Shown: positions 45,894 to 53,575 of the stretch, piece by piece
How the letters are laid out: each line of letters starts with the position of its first letter
Position numbering within the stretch: position 1 is the stretch's first letter
Source: Streptomyces aureoverticillatus
GTDB lineage: Bacteria > Actinomycetota > Actinomycetes > Streptomycetales > Streptomycetaceae
DNA: 64,000 bases
Assembly (NCBI RefSeq): GCF_014649395.1
Contig: NZ_BMSY01000005.1
Coordinates: forward strand, 62,001-126,000
Direction: 5' to 3'
The notes under the pieces: model-generated
The model's input: the letters and a program-made list of their open reading frames with translations, nothing else
Database searches by the model: none
What the model was told of the DNA's origin: nothing
Position numbers and translations under genes: made by a program

Positions 45894-46928
45894 ATGACTC
45901 AGGCAGACCTTCCCGCCCGCACCCCGGGCCGCGCCGCCCGCACCTCCCCCGCCGAACCCCTCGGCAGGCCGCGACGGCTGCTGCGCGCCGCCGCCGTCGC
46001 CTCCTGCGTCCCGTACCTGTCTCTCAAGGTCGCCTGGATCGCGGGAAGCCACATCGGCATCCCCGAAGGCAGCTCCCTGCTGGAGCACCGCGGCATGATG
46101 GCGGCGGCCAACAGCGTCACCGTCCTCATGGACGGCGCCGTCATCGTCCTCGCGCTGCTGCTGACCCGGCCCTGGGGGCGCCGCGTACCGGCCTGGCTGC
46201 TCGGCCTGCCCATGTGGGCCGCCACCGGGCTGCTGCTGCCGATCATGGCCGGGTTCCCGGCCCAGCTCGCGGTGCGGGCCCTCGGCGGGTCCGTGAACAA
46301 CGCGGCGGACACCGGCCGGGAGCCGTTCCTCGACGAGTGGGTCTTCGGGGTGGTGTACGGCGGGTTCATCGTGCAGGGACTCAGCCTGGGGCTGCTGTTC
46401 GTCCTGTACGCCCGTGACCGGTGGGGGCATGTGTGGCGGGGCCGGGTGTGGGATCTGCCGAAGGCCGCGGCCGGCGGGCGCGCGGTGCGGGCGGGCGCCG
46501 TGGCGGCGGCCGTGCTCGCGCTGTTCCCGGCCGGGCTGCGGGTGCTGTGGGCGGCCGGGTCGACGGTCGGCCTCAACGAGACGCGGGTCGCGGAGCGCAC
46601 GTCCGACTTCTACGTCCTCTCGGTCCTCGAACTCGGCTACCTGGCCGCGGCCGTGGCCGGCGCGCTGGTCCTCGCCCTCCGGCGGCCGCCGGGCCTGCCC
46701 GTGAAGGCGGCGCTCGCGGCGGCCTGGGCCGGTTCGGGGGCGGTGGGGTGCTGGGGCGCGTGGCTGCTCATGACGTCGTTCGCGGGCTCGGCGGACGCGG
46801 CCGACCGGCCCACGACCGTGATGCTTCTGGCCTACGCTGTGCAGATGATCATCGGCGTATTCGTGGCGGCTGTCGGCGTGCGCTTCCTCAAGGAGCGCGC
46901 GGCCGGGGCCTCGCGGCGCCCGGCGTGA
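45894..46928 (+). CDS. polytopic membrane protein next to a two-component system
   Basis: A 344-residue protein with about 7-8 membrane segments and a basic N-terminus. Blocks include YLSLKVAWIAGSHIGIPEGSS, WLLGLPMWAATGLLLPIMAGFP and WGAWLLMTSFAGSADAADRP. I do not recognise a characterised family. It overlaps the sensor kinase gene (GTG on its stop), so the three genes form one operon. A sensory partner or target of the kinase is likely. ATG 45894 lies right behind GGAGG, a short spacing. Confidence 0.82.
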   Translation: MTQADLPARTPGRAARTSPAEPLGRPRRLLRAAAVASCVPYLSLKVAWIAGSHIGIPEGSSLLEHRGMMAAANSVTVLMDGAVIVLALLLTRPWGRRVPAWLLGLPMWAATGLLLPIMAGFPAQLAVRALGGSVNNAADTGREPFLDEWVFGVVYGGFIVQGLSLGLLFVLYARDRWGHVWRGRVWDLPKAAAGGRAVRAGAVAAAVLALFPAGLRVLWAAGSTVGLNETRVAERTSDFYVLSVLELGYLAAAVAGALVLALRRPPGLPVKAALAAAWAGSGAVGCWGAWLLMTSFAGSADAADRPTTVMLLAYAVQMIIGVFVAAVGVRFLKERAAGASRRPA

Positions 46929-48238
46929 GACGGTTCGCGACCGCCCTCGTCGGGCGTCGGACGCGGCGGCGGTGGATCCATCTGATCCTCGGCGGCGCCC
47001 TCGCCATGCCATACGTCCTCGTGGGCTCCACGGTGGCCGGGCCGCTGCTCGGCGAGACCACGATGCTCGGCTCGTTCCCCTCCCAGCTCCTGTCGTTCGC
47101 GTTCGGCCTCCCCCTCGCCGCGATCACCGCGCTGTTCCCGCTGACCCGGCCCATGTCGGTGGCGGCGGTGCGGGCGCTGTGCGAGGTGCCGGACGAGTCG
47201 CTCGCCGACGGGCCGCCGCGGTCACGGGCCGCGCGGGGGCGCACCGTGGCCTGGTTCACGCTGCACCTGGGGTTCGGCGGGATCCTGAGCGGGATGACGC
47301 TCGGGCTCGTGCCGTTCGCGACCTTCCAGATCGTCCTGCCGGTCTTCGTGGGCCTGGGGGACTCCTGGCTGGGGCTCCCCGAAGACCTGCGGAAACCCTG
47401 GGTGCTCGCGCTCGCGCCGGTCACCGGCGTCCTGTTCCTTGTCGCGCTCGCCGGGTGCGCGGCGGGCTCGGGTGCCCTTCTCGCGCGCTGGGCGCCGCTG
47501 CTGCTCGGGCCCACACCCGCCGACCGGCTCGCCGACGCCGAGCGGCGCGCCGCCGACCTCGCCGTGCGCAACCGTCTTGCCCGCGAACTGCACGACTCGG
47601 TGGGCCACGCCCTGAGCGCCGTCACGCTCCAGGCGAGCGCGGCCCGCAAACTCCTCGACCGCGACCCGGAGTTCGTCCGCGAGGCGCTCGCCGCCATCGA
47701 GGACACCACCCGCCGCACCGTCGGCGACCTCGACGCCGTGCTCGGCGTGCTGCGCGAGGGCGGCGAGCGCGGACCCGGACACGATACGGCCCCGGCGCCG
47801 ACGCTCGGCGGCGACCTGGACGGGCTCCTGCGCCGCACCCGCGCGGGCGGCCTGCGCGTCGACGCCGATGTCGACCTCGGCGCACCGGGTCCCGAGGGCG
47901 CCGACGCGCTGCCGCCGATGGTGTCCCGCGAGGGCTACCGCATCGTGCAGGAGGCCCTGAGCAACGCCCTCAAGCACGCGGGCCCCGACACCGCCGTGAC
48001 CCTGCGCGTCGGGCTCGACGGCGGCGGCCTGGAGATCACCGCCGAGAACCCGCTCCCGGACCCCGCCCGCGCCGAGCCCGCGCCCGCCCGCACCGGCGGC
48101 GGCCACGGGCTGCGCGGCATCGCCGACCGGGCCCGCCTCCTCGGCGGCACGGTCGAGGCGGGCCCCGTCGACGGGCCGGACGGCGCCCGTGCCCTCTGGA
48201 AACTGCACGTACGCCTGCCCTTCACGGGCCACGCATGA
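46925..48238 (+). CDS. sensor histidine kinase (NarL/DesK type)
   Basis: A 437-residue membrane kinase. The N-terminal half has about four membrane segments. HisKA_3 dimerisation/phosphoacceptor follows in RNRLARELHDSVGHALSAVTLQASAARKLL with the phospho-His in ELHDSVGH. The ATPase domain has EGYRIVQEALSNALKHAG (N box) and GHGLRGIADRARLLGG (G box). It starts with GTG on the previous stop. The ligand is unknown. The cognate regulator gene follows after 28 bp. Confidence 0.94.
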   Translation: MRRFATALVGRRTRRRWIHLILGGALAMPYVLVGSTVAGPLLGETTMLGSFPSQLLSFAFGLPLAAITALFPLTRPMSVAAVRALCEVPDESLADGPPRSRAARGRTVAWFTLHLGFGGILSGMTLGLVPFATFQIVLPVFVGLGDSWLGLPEDLRKPWVLALAPVTGVLFLVALAGCAAGSGALLARWAPLLLGPTPADRLADAERRAADLAVRNRLARELHDSVGHALSAVTLQASAARKLLDRDPEFVREALAAIEDTTRRTVGDLDAVLGVLREGGERGPGHDTAPAPTLGGDLDGLLRRTRAGGLRVDADVDLGAPGPEGADALPPMVSREGYRIVQEALSNALKHAGPDTAVTLRVGLDGGGLEITAENPLPDPARAEPAPARTGGGHGLRGIADRARLLGGTVEAGPVDGPDGARALWKLHVRLPFTGHA

Positions 48239-48266
48239 CCACGCCACGTACGAAGGGACCGACCCC

Positions 48267-48938
48267 ATGACCGACACCGCCTCCCCCGCCCCGCTGCGCA
48301 TCGTGCTCGCCGACGACGAGCGCATGGTGCGCACGGCGCTGCGCGCCATCCTCGCCGCCGAGCCCGACCTGGAGATCGTCGGCGAGGCCGCGACGGGCGC
48401 CGAGGCGGTGTCCGTGGTGCGCGAGCTGAAGCCCGACGTGGTGCTCATGGACGTACGCATGCCGGAGATCGACGGCATCCGCGCCACCGAGCAGATCCTG
48501 CGGGCCATGGACGCGCCGCCGCGCATCGTCGTCGTCACGACCTTCGAGAACGACTCCTACGTGTACGAGGCGCTGCGCGCCGGAGCGTCCGGCTTCCTGC
48601 TCAAGCGGGCCGAGGCCGAGGCGCTGGTGCAGGCGGTGCGGCTGGTCGCGCGCAGCGACTCGCTGCTGTTCCCGGCGGCCGTGCGGGCGCTGGCCGCCGA
48701 GCACGGGCGCGCCGAGACCGCGCAGGCACCCTGGATCGCCCGGCTCACCACCCGCGAGAGCGAGGTGCTGCGTTTCATGGCGGCCGGGCTGACCAACGCG
48801 GAGATCGCCGAGCGGATGGAGGTCGGCGCGGCGACGGTGAAGACGCATGTGGCGGCGGTGCTCGCGAAGACGGGGGCGCGGGACCGTACGCAGGCGGTGA
48901 TCGCGGCGTACGAGGCGGGGTTCATGAAGAGTTCCTGA
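48267..48938 (+). CDS. NarL/LuxR-family response regulator
   Basis: A 223-residue regulator. The receiver domain has the acidic pocket ADDERMV, phospho-Asp D62 in VVLMDVRMPEIDG, VVTTFEND and the Lys in GFLLKRA. The LuxR helix-turn-helix is LTTRESEVLRFMAAGLTNAEIAERMEVGAATVKTHVAAVLAKTGARDRTQAVIAAYEAGF. GAAGGGA precedes ATG 48267. Its final codons (FMKSS, stop) are repeated 53 bp downstream as FMKSF-stop. Confidence 0.95.
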   Translation: MTDTASPAPLRIVLADDERMVRTALRAILAAEPDLEIVGEAATGAEAVSVVRELKPDVVLMDVRMPEIDGIRATEQILRAMDAPPRIVVVTTFENDSYVYEALRAGASGFLLKRAEAEALVQAVRLVARSDSLLFPAAVRALAAEHGRAETAQAPWIARLTTRESEVLRFMAAGLTNAEIAERMEVGAATVKTHVAAVLAKTGARDRTQAVIAAYEAGFMKSS

Positions 48939-48992
48939 GCGGAGCCGCTCGGGATGGCCGCGGGGCCGCGTGGTTCATGAAGAGCTTCTGAG
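48921..48992. repeat. duplication of the response-regulator gene end
   Basis: TTCATGAAGAGTTCCTGAG (48921-48939, end of the gene) recurs as TTCATGAAGAGCTTCTGAG (48974-48992), a 53-bp offset. The block between has two short hairpins (CGGAGCCGCTCGG and GGCCGCGGGGCCGCG). Confidence 0.88.
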
Positions 48993-49055
48993 AAAACGGA
49001 CACATCGGCGCAAGCGGGGAACGGAACGGCGGCGTCCGCTCGTCCTCCCGGTGGG

Positions 49056-50513
49056 ATGAACAAGACGATCAGGCACGCCTCGGTCTTCACTCTGCTCCTG
49101 GTGCTCGCCCTGCTGGTGCGGGCGACCTGGGTGCAGTTCCACGACTCGAAGGCTCTCGCGGACGACAAGCTGAACCGGCGCAACGCGATCGAGCAGTACG
49201 CGTACCCGCTGGGCGACATCATCGTGGCCGGGGACGCCGTCACCGGTTCGAAGCGGACGACGGGCGGTGACCTGGCGTACAAACGCACGTACAAGAACGG
49301 GCCGCTGTACGCCGGCGTCACCGGCTACAGCTCGCAGGTGTACGGCGCCACCCAGCTGGAGGGCATCTACAAGGACCTCCTCGACGGCACCGACAACCGC
49401 CTCAAGAACCCCCTCGACACGCTCACCAACAAGCGGGCCGACCCCGGTGACGTCCTGACGACCATCGACCCGGACGTGCAGAAGGCGGCGTACAAGGCAC
49501 TCGGCGACAAGAAGGGCGCGGCCGTCGCGATCGACCCGAAGACCGGGAAGATCCTCGGCATGGTCTCCACGCCGTCGTACGACCCGTCGAAGATCAGCGG
49601 CTCCACCGACGGCGAGGCGTGGAAGGCGCTCACCACCGACGAGGACAAGCCGATGGTGAACCGCGCGCTGCGGCAGCCGCTGCCGCCCGGTTCGACGTTC
49701 AAGCTGGTCGTCGCGGCGGCCGCGCTGGAGGACGGGCTCTACGGCTCCGTCGACGAGAAGACCGCGAGCCCGAACCCGTACACGCTGCCCGGGACGCGCA
49801 CGGTCCTCAAGAACGAGAGCGCGTCGGCGCCCTGCGAGAACGCGACGATCCGTACGGCGCTGCAGTACTCCTGCAACAACGTCTTCGCCAAGATGGCCGT
49901 CGACCTCGGGCAGGACAAGGTGAAGGCGCAGGCCGAGAAGTTCGGCTTCAACGCGGACAAGCTGGATGTGCCCGTGCGGGCGTCGAAGAGCGCGTACCCC
50001 TCCGGCATGGACAAGGCGCAGACCGCGCTCACCGGCATCGGGCAGTTCGATGTCACGGCGACGCCGTTGCAGATGGCGATGGTGTCCGCCGCGATCTCCA
50101 ACGGCGGTGAGCTGGCCGCTCCGCACATGGTCTCCAAGATCACGGACTCCGGCGGGAACGTGCTCCAGGAGTACGCCGACGGCGACGCGCAGCGGGTGGT
50201 GGGTTCGGCCACCGCCGAGGGGTTGCAGTCGGCGATGGAGACCGTGGTCGAGAAGGGGACGGGGACGAACGCGCGGATCAGTGGGGCCACTGTGGGCGGC
50301 AAGACCGGCACCGCTCAGCACGGTGAGAACAACTCCCAGACGCCGTACGCCTGGTTCACGTCCTACGCCAAGGGGGGCGACGGCGGTGGCGGCGGCAAGG
50401 AGGTCGCTGTCGCGGTGATCGTGGAGTCTTCGGACGCTGCGCGGTCCGAGGTCAGCGGGAATGGGTTGGCTGCGCCGGTTGCTTCAGCGATGATGCGCGC
50501 GGCGCTGCGGTAG
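49056..50513 (+). CDS. class B penicillin-binding protein (PbpA-type transpeptidase)
   Basis: A 485-residue membrane-anchored peptidoglycan transpeptidase. The membrane segment is at about residues 8-24. The transpeptidase motifs are complete: SxxK with S213 in PGSTFK, SxN at S272 in YSCNN, and KTGT at K416. The N-terminal dimerisation part begins DDKLNRRNAIEQYAYPLGDIIV. It looks like one of the several PbpA paralogues of Streptomyces; a nearby FtsW/RodA gene, usual for the main copy, is not in the window. It stands alone, followed by composite repeat 3. Confidence 0.94.
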   Translation: MNKTIRHASVFTLLLVLALLVRATWVQFHDSKALADDKLNRRNAIEQYAYPLGDIIVAGDAVTGSKRTTGGDLAYKRTYKNGPLYAGVTGYSSQVYGATQLEGIYKDLLDGTDNRLKNPLDTLTNKRADPGDVLTTIDPDVQKAAYKALGDKKGAAVAIDPKTGKILGMVSTPSYDPSKISGSTDGEAWKALTTDEDKPMVNRALRQPLPPGSTFKLVVAAAALEDGLYGSVDEKTASPNPYTLPGTRTVLKNESASAPCENATIRTALQYSCNNVFAKMAVDLGQDKVKAQAEKFGFNADKLDVPVRASKSAYPSGMDKAQTALTGIGQFDVTATPLQMAMVSAAISNGGELAAPHMVSKITDSGGNVLQEYADGDAQRVVGSATAEGLQSAMETVVEKGTGTNARISGATVGGKTGTAQHGENNSQTPYAWFTSYAKGGDGGGGGKEVAVAVIVESSDAARSEVSGNGLAAPVASAMMRAALR

Positions 50514-50520
50514 CGGTTTT

Positions 50521-50872
50521 CGGCCCCGCCGCTTCGCGGCGGACAGCTTTCCCACCCGCCCTCCCGTTTCCACTCGGACGTCAGCTCCTGGCCGCCAGTG
50601 CCACCAACGCCCGTCCGGCGTCAGCAGGCCGTCCCTCGTTCGCCCCGCCGCTTCGCGGCGGGTTCCTCCCCCACCCTCCCCCAAGCTCTTAAAGAGCAGG
50701 GGGGACCCCCCTCCCGTTTCCAGTTGAACGTCAGCTCCTGGCCGCCTGTGCCACCAACGCCCGTCCGGCGTCGGCGGGTCGCCACATGATCCGCCCCCGC
50801 TGCGAGCGTTACCGCTGTGGGCAGCTGGGCCGCCAGGGGCGGCACGGGTGGGCACAGCCCAGGTCGACGGGC
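50521..50872. repeat. composite repeat 3 (two D copies, one with C, then B)
   Basis: It fills the 363-bp gap between convergent genes. Two D units begin at 50524 and 50643. Both have CCGCCGCTTCGCGGCGG, CCCACCC, CTCCCGTTTCCA, CGTCAGCTCCTGGCCGCC and CACCAACGCCCGTCCGGCGTC. Only the second carries module C (50677-50710) after CCCACCC; the first has GCC there. Module B follows (GCTGTGGGCAGCTGGGCC to GGGCACAGCCCAGGTCGACGG), ending 4 bp before the next stop codon. Confidence 0.92.
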
Positions 50873-50876
50873 ACTG

Positions 50877-51635
50877 TTACGGACGGCGGTCGCGGCGGCG
50901 GTGGGTGAGTAGGAGGGCCGTCACCGGGGCTGCGGCGCCGGCCAGGAGGCCGGTGGTGAAGCCGAGGCCGGAGGTCGCGTCGTCGGCGCGGAGGGCCACG
51001 GTGGCGCCGGACGCGGTCAGCGCGGCGACGGCCAAGGCCAGCGCGGCGTAGAAGCGGTGGCTCAGGAAGGTGTGGCGGGAGGGTGGCGCCGGGACGGCGG
51101 AAAGCTCCGCGGCGGGGCCGAGACTCGCCGCCCGCGGCCGCTTGAACCACGCGTACACCACCCAGTTCCCGCACGCCTCCCACCCGTCGGGCGCCAGCCG
51201 CCCGTCGAGCCCCTCACGCCCCCGCGTGACCAACTCCCGCCGGTACTCCCACCGCTGCGGCCGGGCGAGGTCCCGCCGGCACACGAACCTGCCCAGCGCG
51301 TCCACCCGCTCCACCTCCCAGCCCTCGTCCCCGAAGCGCCCGAGCAGCTCCTCGTCGACGAAGGTGTCGGCGGTCCACCGCCAGGTCTCGACGCCCGGAC
51401 CGGCGGGCGTCGGCGCGGGCCTCGTCGCCCCCGGCGCCAGCTCCCGCGCGAACTCCTCGACCGGCCCGAACTCCTCCTCCGGAACACCCCCGCACTCCGC
51501 GAGATGCGCCCCCAGGTCAGCCACGGTCACCCGCACGTGCTCCGCGGGCAGCCCGAGTTCCCCCAGCCGCGCCCCCAGGGCTTCCAGGTACGGCGATCCC
51601 GTTTCGGCCGCGTTCATCGCGTTCATCGCGTTCAT
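50877..51635 (-). CDS. PadR-operon membrane protein of unknown function
   Basis: A 252-residue protein with an N-terminal helical region (LEALGARLGELGLPAEHVRVTVADLGAHLAECG), a middle domain with Trp/Arg-rich segments (EEGWEVERVDALGRFVCRRD, RWEYRRELVTRGREG), and two C-terminal membrane segments. It overlaps the padR stop (ATGA), with GGGAG upstream of ATG 51635. Its start codon begins a 9-bp repeat giving MNAMNAMNA. The layout (PadR, membrane protein) is like HAAS/DUF1700-DUF2812 sensor operons of Gram-positives, but I cannot assign the family securely. Confidence 0.82.
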   Translation of the reverse strand: MNAMNAMNAAETGSPYLEALGARLGELGLPAEHVRVTVADLGAHLAECGGVPEEEFGPVEEFARELAPGATRPAPTPAGPGVETWRWTADTFVDEELLGRFGDEGWEVERVDALGRFVCRRDLARPQRWEYRRELVTRGREGLDGRLAPDGWEACGNWVVYAWFKRPRAASLGPAAELSAVPAPPSRHTFLSHRFYAALALAVAALTASGATVALRADDATSGLGFTTGLLAGAAAPVTALLLTHRRRDRRP

Positions 51636-51970
51636 CGCACTCCCGCCCTCGCCAGCACCTCACGTACGGAGTCATCGAAGGCCAGCCACAACTCCCCCTG
51701 CTCGGACAGCGTTTCGCGGCCCGCCGGGGTCAGGGAGTAGTACCTGCGGCCCGGCCCTTTCTCCGTGGCACGGAATTCCGCCGCGACCAGGCCCGCCTCC
51801 TCCAGGCGGTTCAGGACGGGGTACAGCGTGCCGCCCTTGATCTGCCCGAAGCCCGCCGCGCCGAGCCGCTTGGCGATCTCGTAGCCGTAGCTCTCGCCGT
51901 CGGTGAGGGACGCGAGGACGAGCAGGTCGAGGACGCCCTTGAACCAGCTCGCGCGCCGGTCGGCGGTCAC
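51632..51970 (-). CDS. PadR-family transcriptional regulator
   Basis: A 112-residue winged-helix regulator of the short PadR_2 type. It has FKGVLDLLVLASLTDGESYGYEIAKRLGAAGFGQIKGGTLYPVLNRLEEAGLVAAEFRATEKGPGRRYYSLTPAGRETL. GTG 51970 overlaps the CPBP gene stop (GTGA), and its own stop overlaps the next ATG. All three genes are translationally coupled. It probably represses the operon through the CTAG-type sites ahead of the CPBP gene. Confidence 0.93.
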   Translation of the reverse strand: MTADRRASWFKGVLDLLVLASLTDGESYGYEIAKRLGAAGFGQIKGGTLYPVLNRLEEAGLVAAEFRATEKGPGRRYYSLTPAGRETLSEQGELWLAFDDSVREVLARAGVR

Positions 51971-52701
51971 GCCGTGCCGCCCTGCGCCCGCGGGAGTTCG
52001 GGCGCGGGGATCAGCAGGTCCCGCACGGTGAGCATGGCGTGCACGGCGACCGGCAGGAGCAGGCTGCCGGTGGCCAGGTAGAGGCCGGTGAGCAGCGCCC
52101 CGAAGAGGGCGAAGACGAGCACGCCGGAGCCGCCCTGGTACCACCCGGCGAGCGCGTACACGGCGAGCGCCAGCGCCGCCGCCACGTGGAGGTCGAGGCC
52201 CAGGGCGCCGACGCCGAAGGCGATGAGCAGCCCGCGGTACACCAGCTCCGAGCAGAGGCTGTCGGTGACGGCGGCCGCCATCGCGAGGCGGCGCTCCGCC
52301 GCGGTGCGCGGCAGCATCGCCTCGATGGCCGCGCGGCCCGGGATGTGCTTTCCCTCCCTGGCCATCTCGTGGAAGGCGCGCCCGGACACGACGGCGACGA
52401 CCGCGAACAACAGGAGGGCCGCGCCGACGTACAGCGGATCCTCCGGCGCCGCGAGGCCGAAGTCCGCGGCGGTGGCTTCGGGCGAGAGCAACAGGACCGT
52501 CACGGCCAGCGCGGCGAAGGCCCACCACAGGGCGATGGAGAGGGTGAAGTAGCGCGTCAGCGCGCGCGGCTGGGTGGCTCGGCGGCGGGCGAGCGAGGCG
52601 TACGTCCGGCGGCCGAGCCACGGCTCGACGAGCAGCAGATGGCCGCCGAGCGCGCCCGCGACGGCCGTGCCGGCCGCCGAGAAGTCCGGCGAGATGGTCA
52701 T
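51967..52701 (-). CDS. CPBP-family (Abi) membrane protease
   Basis: A 244-residue protein with about 7 membrane segments. The CPBP motifs are partly altered: SELVYRGLLIAF instead of EExxFRG, then FALFGALLTGLYLATGSLLLPVAVHAMLTVRDLL, with His in the last motif and Asp where Asn is common. Active members are intramembrane glutamic peptidases, and one Glu here is kept. It is the first gene of the operon. GGGGGACC precedes ATG 52701. Confidence 0.85.
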   Translation of the reverse strand: MTISPDFSAAGTAVAGALGGHLLLVEPWLGRRTYASLARRRATQPRALTRYFTLSIALWWAFAALAVTVLLLSPEATAADFGLAAPEDPLYVGAALLLFAVVAVVSGRAFHEMAREGKHIPGRAAIEAMLPRTAAERRLAMAAAVTDSLCSELVYRGLLIAFGVGALGLDLHVAAALALAVYALAGWYQGGSGVLVFALFGALLTGLYLATGSLLLPVAVHAMLTVRDLLIPAPELPRAQGGTA

Positions 52702-52710
52702 GAGGTCCCC

Positions 52711-52765
52711 CTAGGCAAGCCAACTACCTAGACCGTAGAGCGATCTAGTTAGGTATGCAACCTAG
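52711..52765. promoter_or_regulatory. paired CTAG-flanked operator-like sites
   Basis: Two 21-bp elements with CTAG at both ends: CTAGGCAAGCCAACTACCTAG (52711-52731 less its last base shown) and CTAGTTAGGTATGCAACCTAG (52745-52765 likewise), 34 bp apart. The first contains CTAGG/CCTAG inverted arms. They lie just upstream of the CPBP start and match the expected location of a PadR autoregulatory site. Confidence 0.7.
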
Positions 52766-52801
52766 GGATGTACTGGGTGCTTCGTTGTCCTGCCCCTGCG
52801 G

Positions 52802-53437
52802 TCAGGGGCGCCAGTTCGGGTCCCTTCCGCTCAGCGCCACCACCTTGTCCAGGAGCGGGGCGTCGTCGGCGACCGGCCGCGGCGGCCCGAACAGCGCGTC
52901 CTCCCCGGCGGGCGTCTCCGCCGCCGCGGCGGACAGCATGGCGTACGAGACGCCGAGGCTCGCCTCGTCCGGCGCGTACTCCTGCCCGGTGGCGCGGGCC
53001 AGGTCCCAGCCGTGCACGACGAGTTCGTTGAGGGCGATCACGCCCGCGACGTCGCCGGTGAGGTCGACGCCGCCCGCCCGGGTCTCGCCGGTCCACGCCG
53101 CCGGGTCCCGCCACACCTCGGCGAGCTCGTCGAGCAGGCGGGGCAGTTCCTCGCGCCAGTCGGCGCCGATGTCCGGCAGGACGCTCGACGGGTTCGTGTC
53201 CGTGGTCGGTCCGAGCCGCTTGCGCCCGGCGTCGGCGAAGGCGACGGTCAGGCCGACGACGTGGCCGAGCAGATGGCGTACCGCGTAGTCGGGGCAGGGG
53301 GTGGGGCCGTCGAGCTGGTCGTCCTTGACGGCATCGGCGACGCGCGCCACGAGGCGCGTCTGCGGCCCGAAGTCCGGCAGCTCGCTCGGGGTGCCCGGCA
53401 TGGGGCTCTCGTTCTCGTTCTCGTTCGTCCCCGGCAT
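52802..53437 (-). CDS. TIGR03086-family metal-binding (MDMPI-like) protein
   Basis: A 211-residue DinB/mycothiol-dependent maleylpyruvate isomerase-like protein. It has LDGPTPCPDYAVRHLLGHVVGLTVAFADAG (first metal His) and ALNELVVHGWDLARATGQEY (second). The reaction is not known for most members. GAAGGAG precedes ATG 53437. The start region codes MPGTNENENESPMPGT, with a hexamer NE repeat and a second possible start at 53401. Confidence 0.9.
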   Translation of the reverse strand: MPGTNENENESPMPGTPSELPDFGPQTRLVARVADAVKDDQLDGPTPCPDYAVRHLLGHVVGLTVAFADAGRKRLGPTTDTNPSSVLPDIGADWREELPRLLDELAEVWRDPAAWTGETRAGGVDLTGDVAGVIALNELVVHGWDLARATGQEYAPDEASLGVSYAMLSAAAAETPAGEDALFGPPRPVADDAPLLDKVVALSGRDPNWRP

Positions 53438-53575
53438 GGGGTTCTCCTTCGTCCGACGGCGCGGCAGGCCCTCAGCGAGGCATGCCTCTCTTCCGTAGGA
53501 CTCCCGCCGCGCCCCGAACTCATCGCCGCCGGGCAGGGCACCTGGGTGGCCCGTGCCCCGCCCGGCGGCCGAGCG

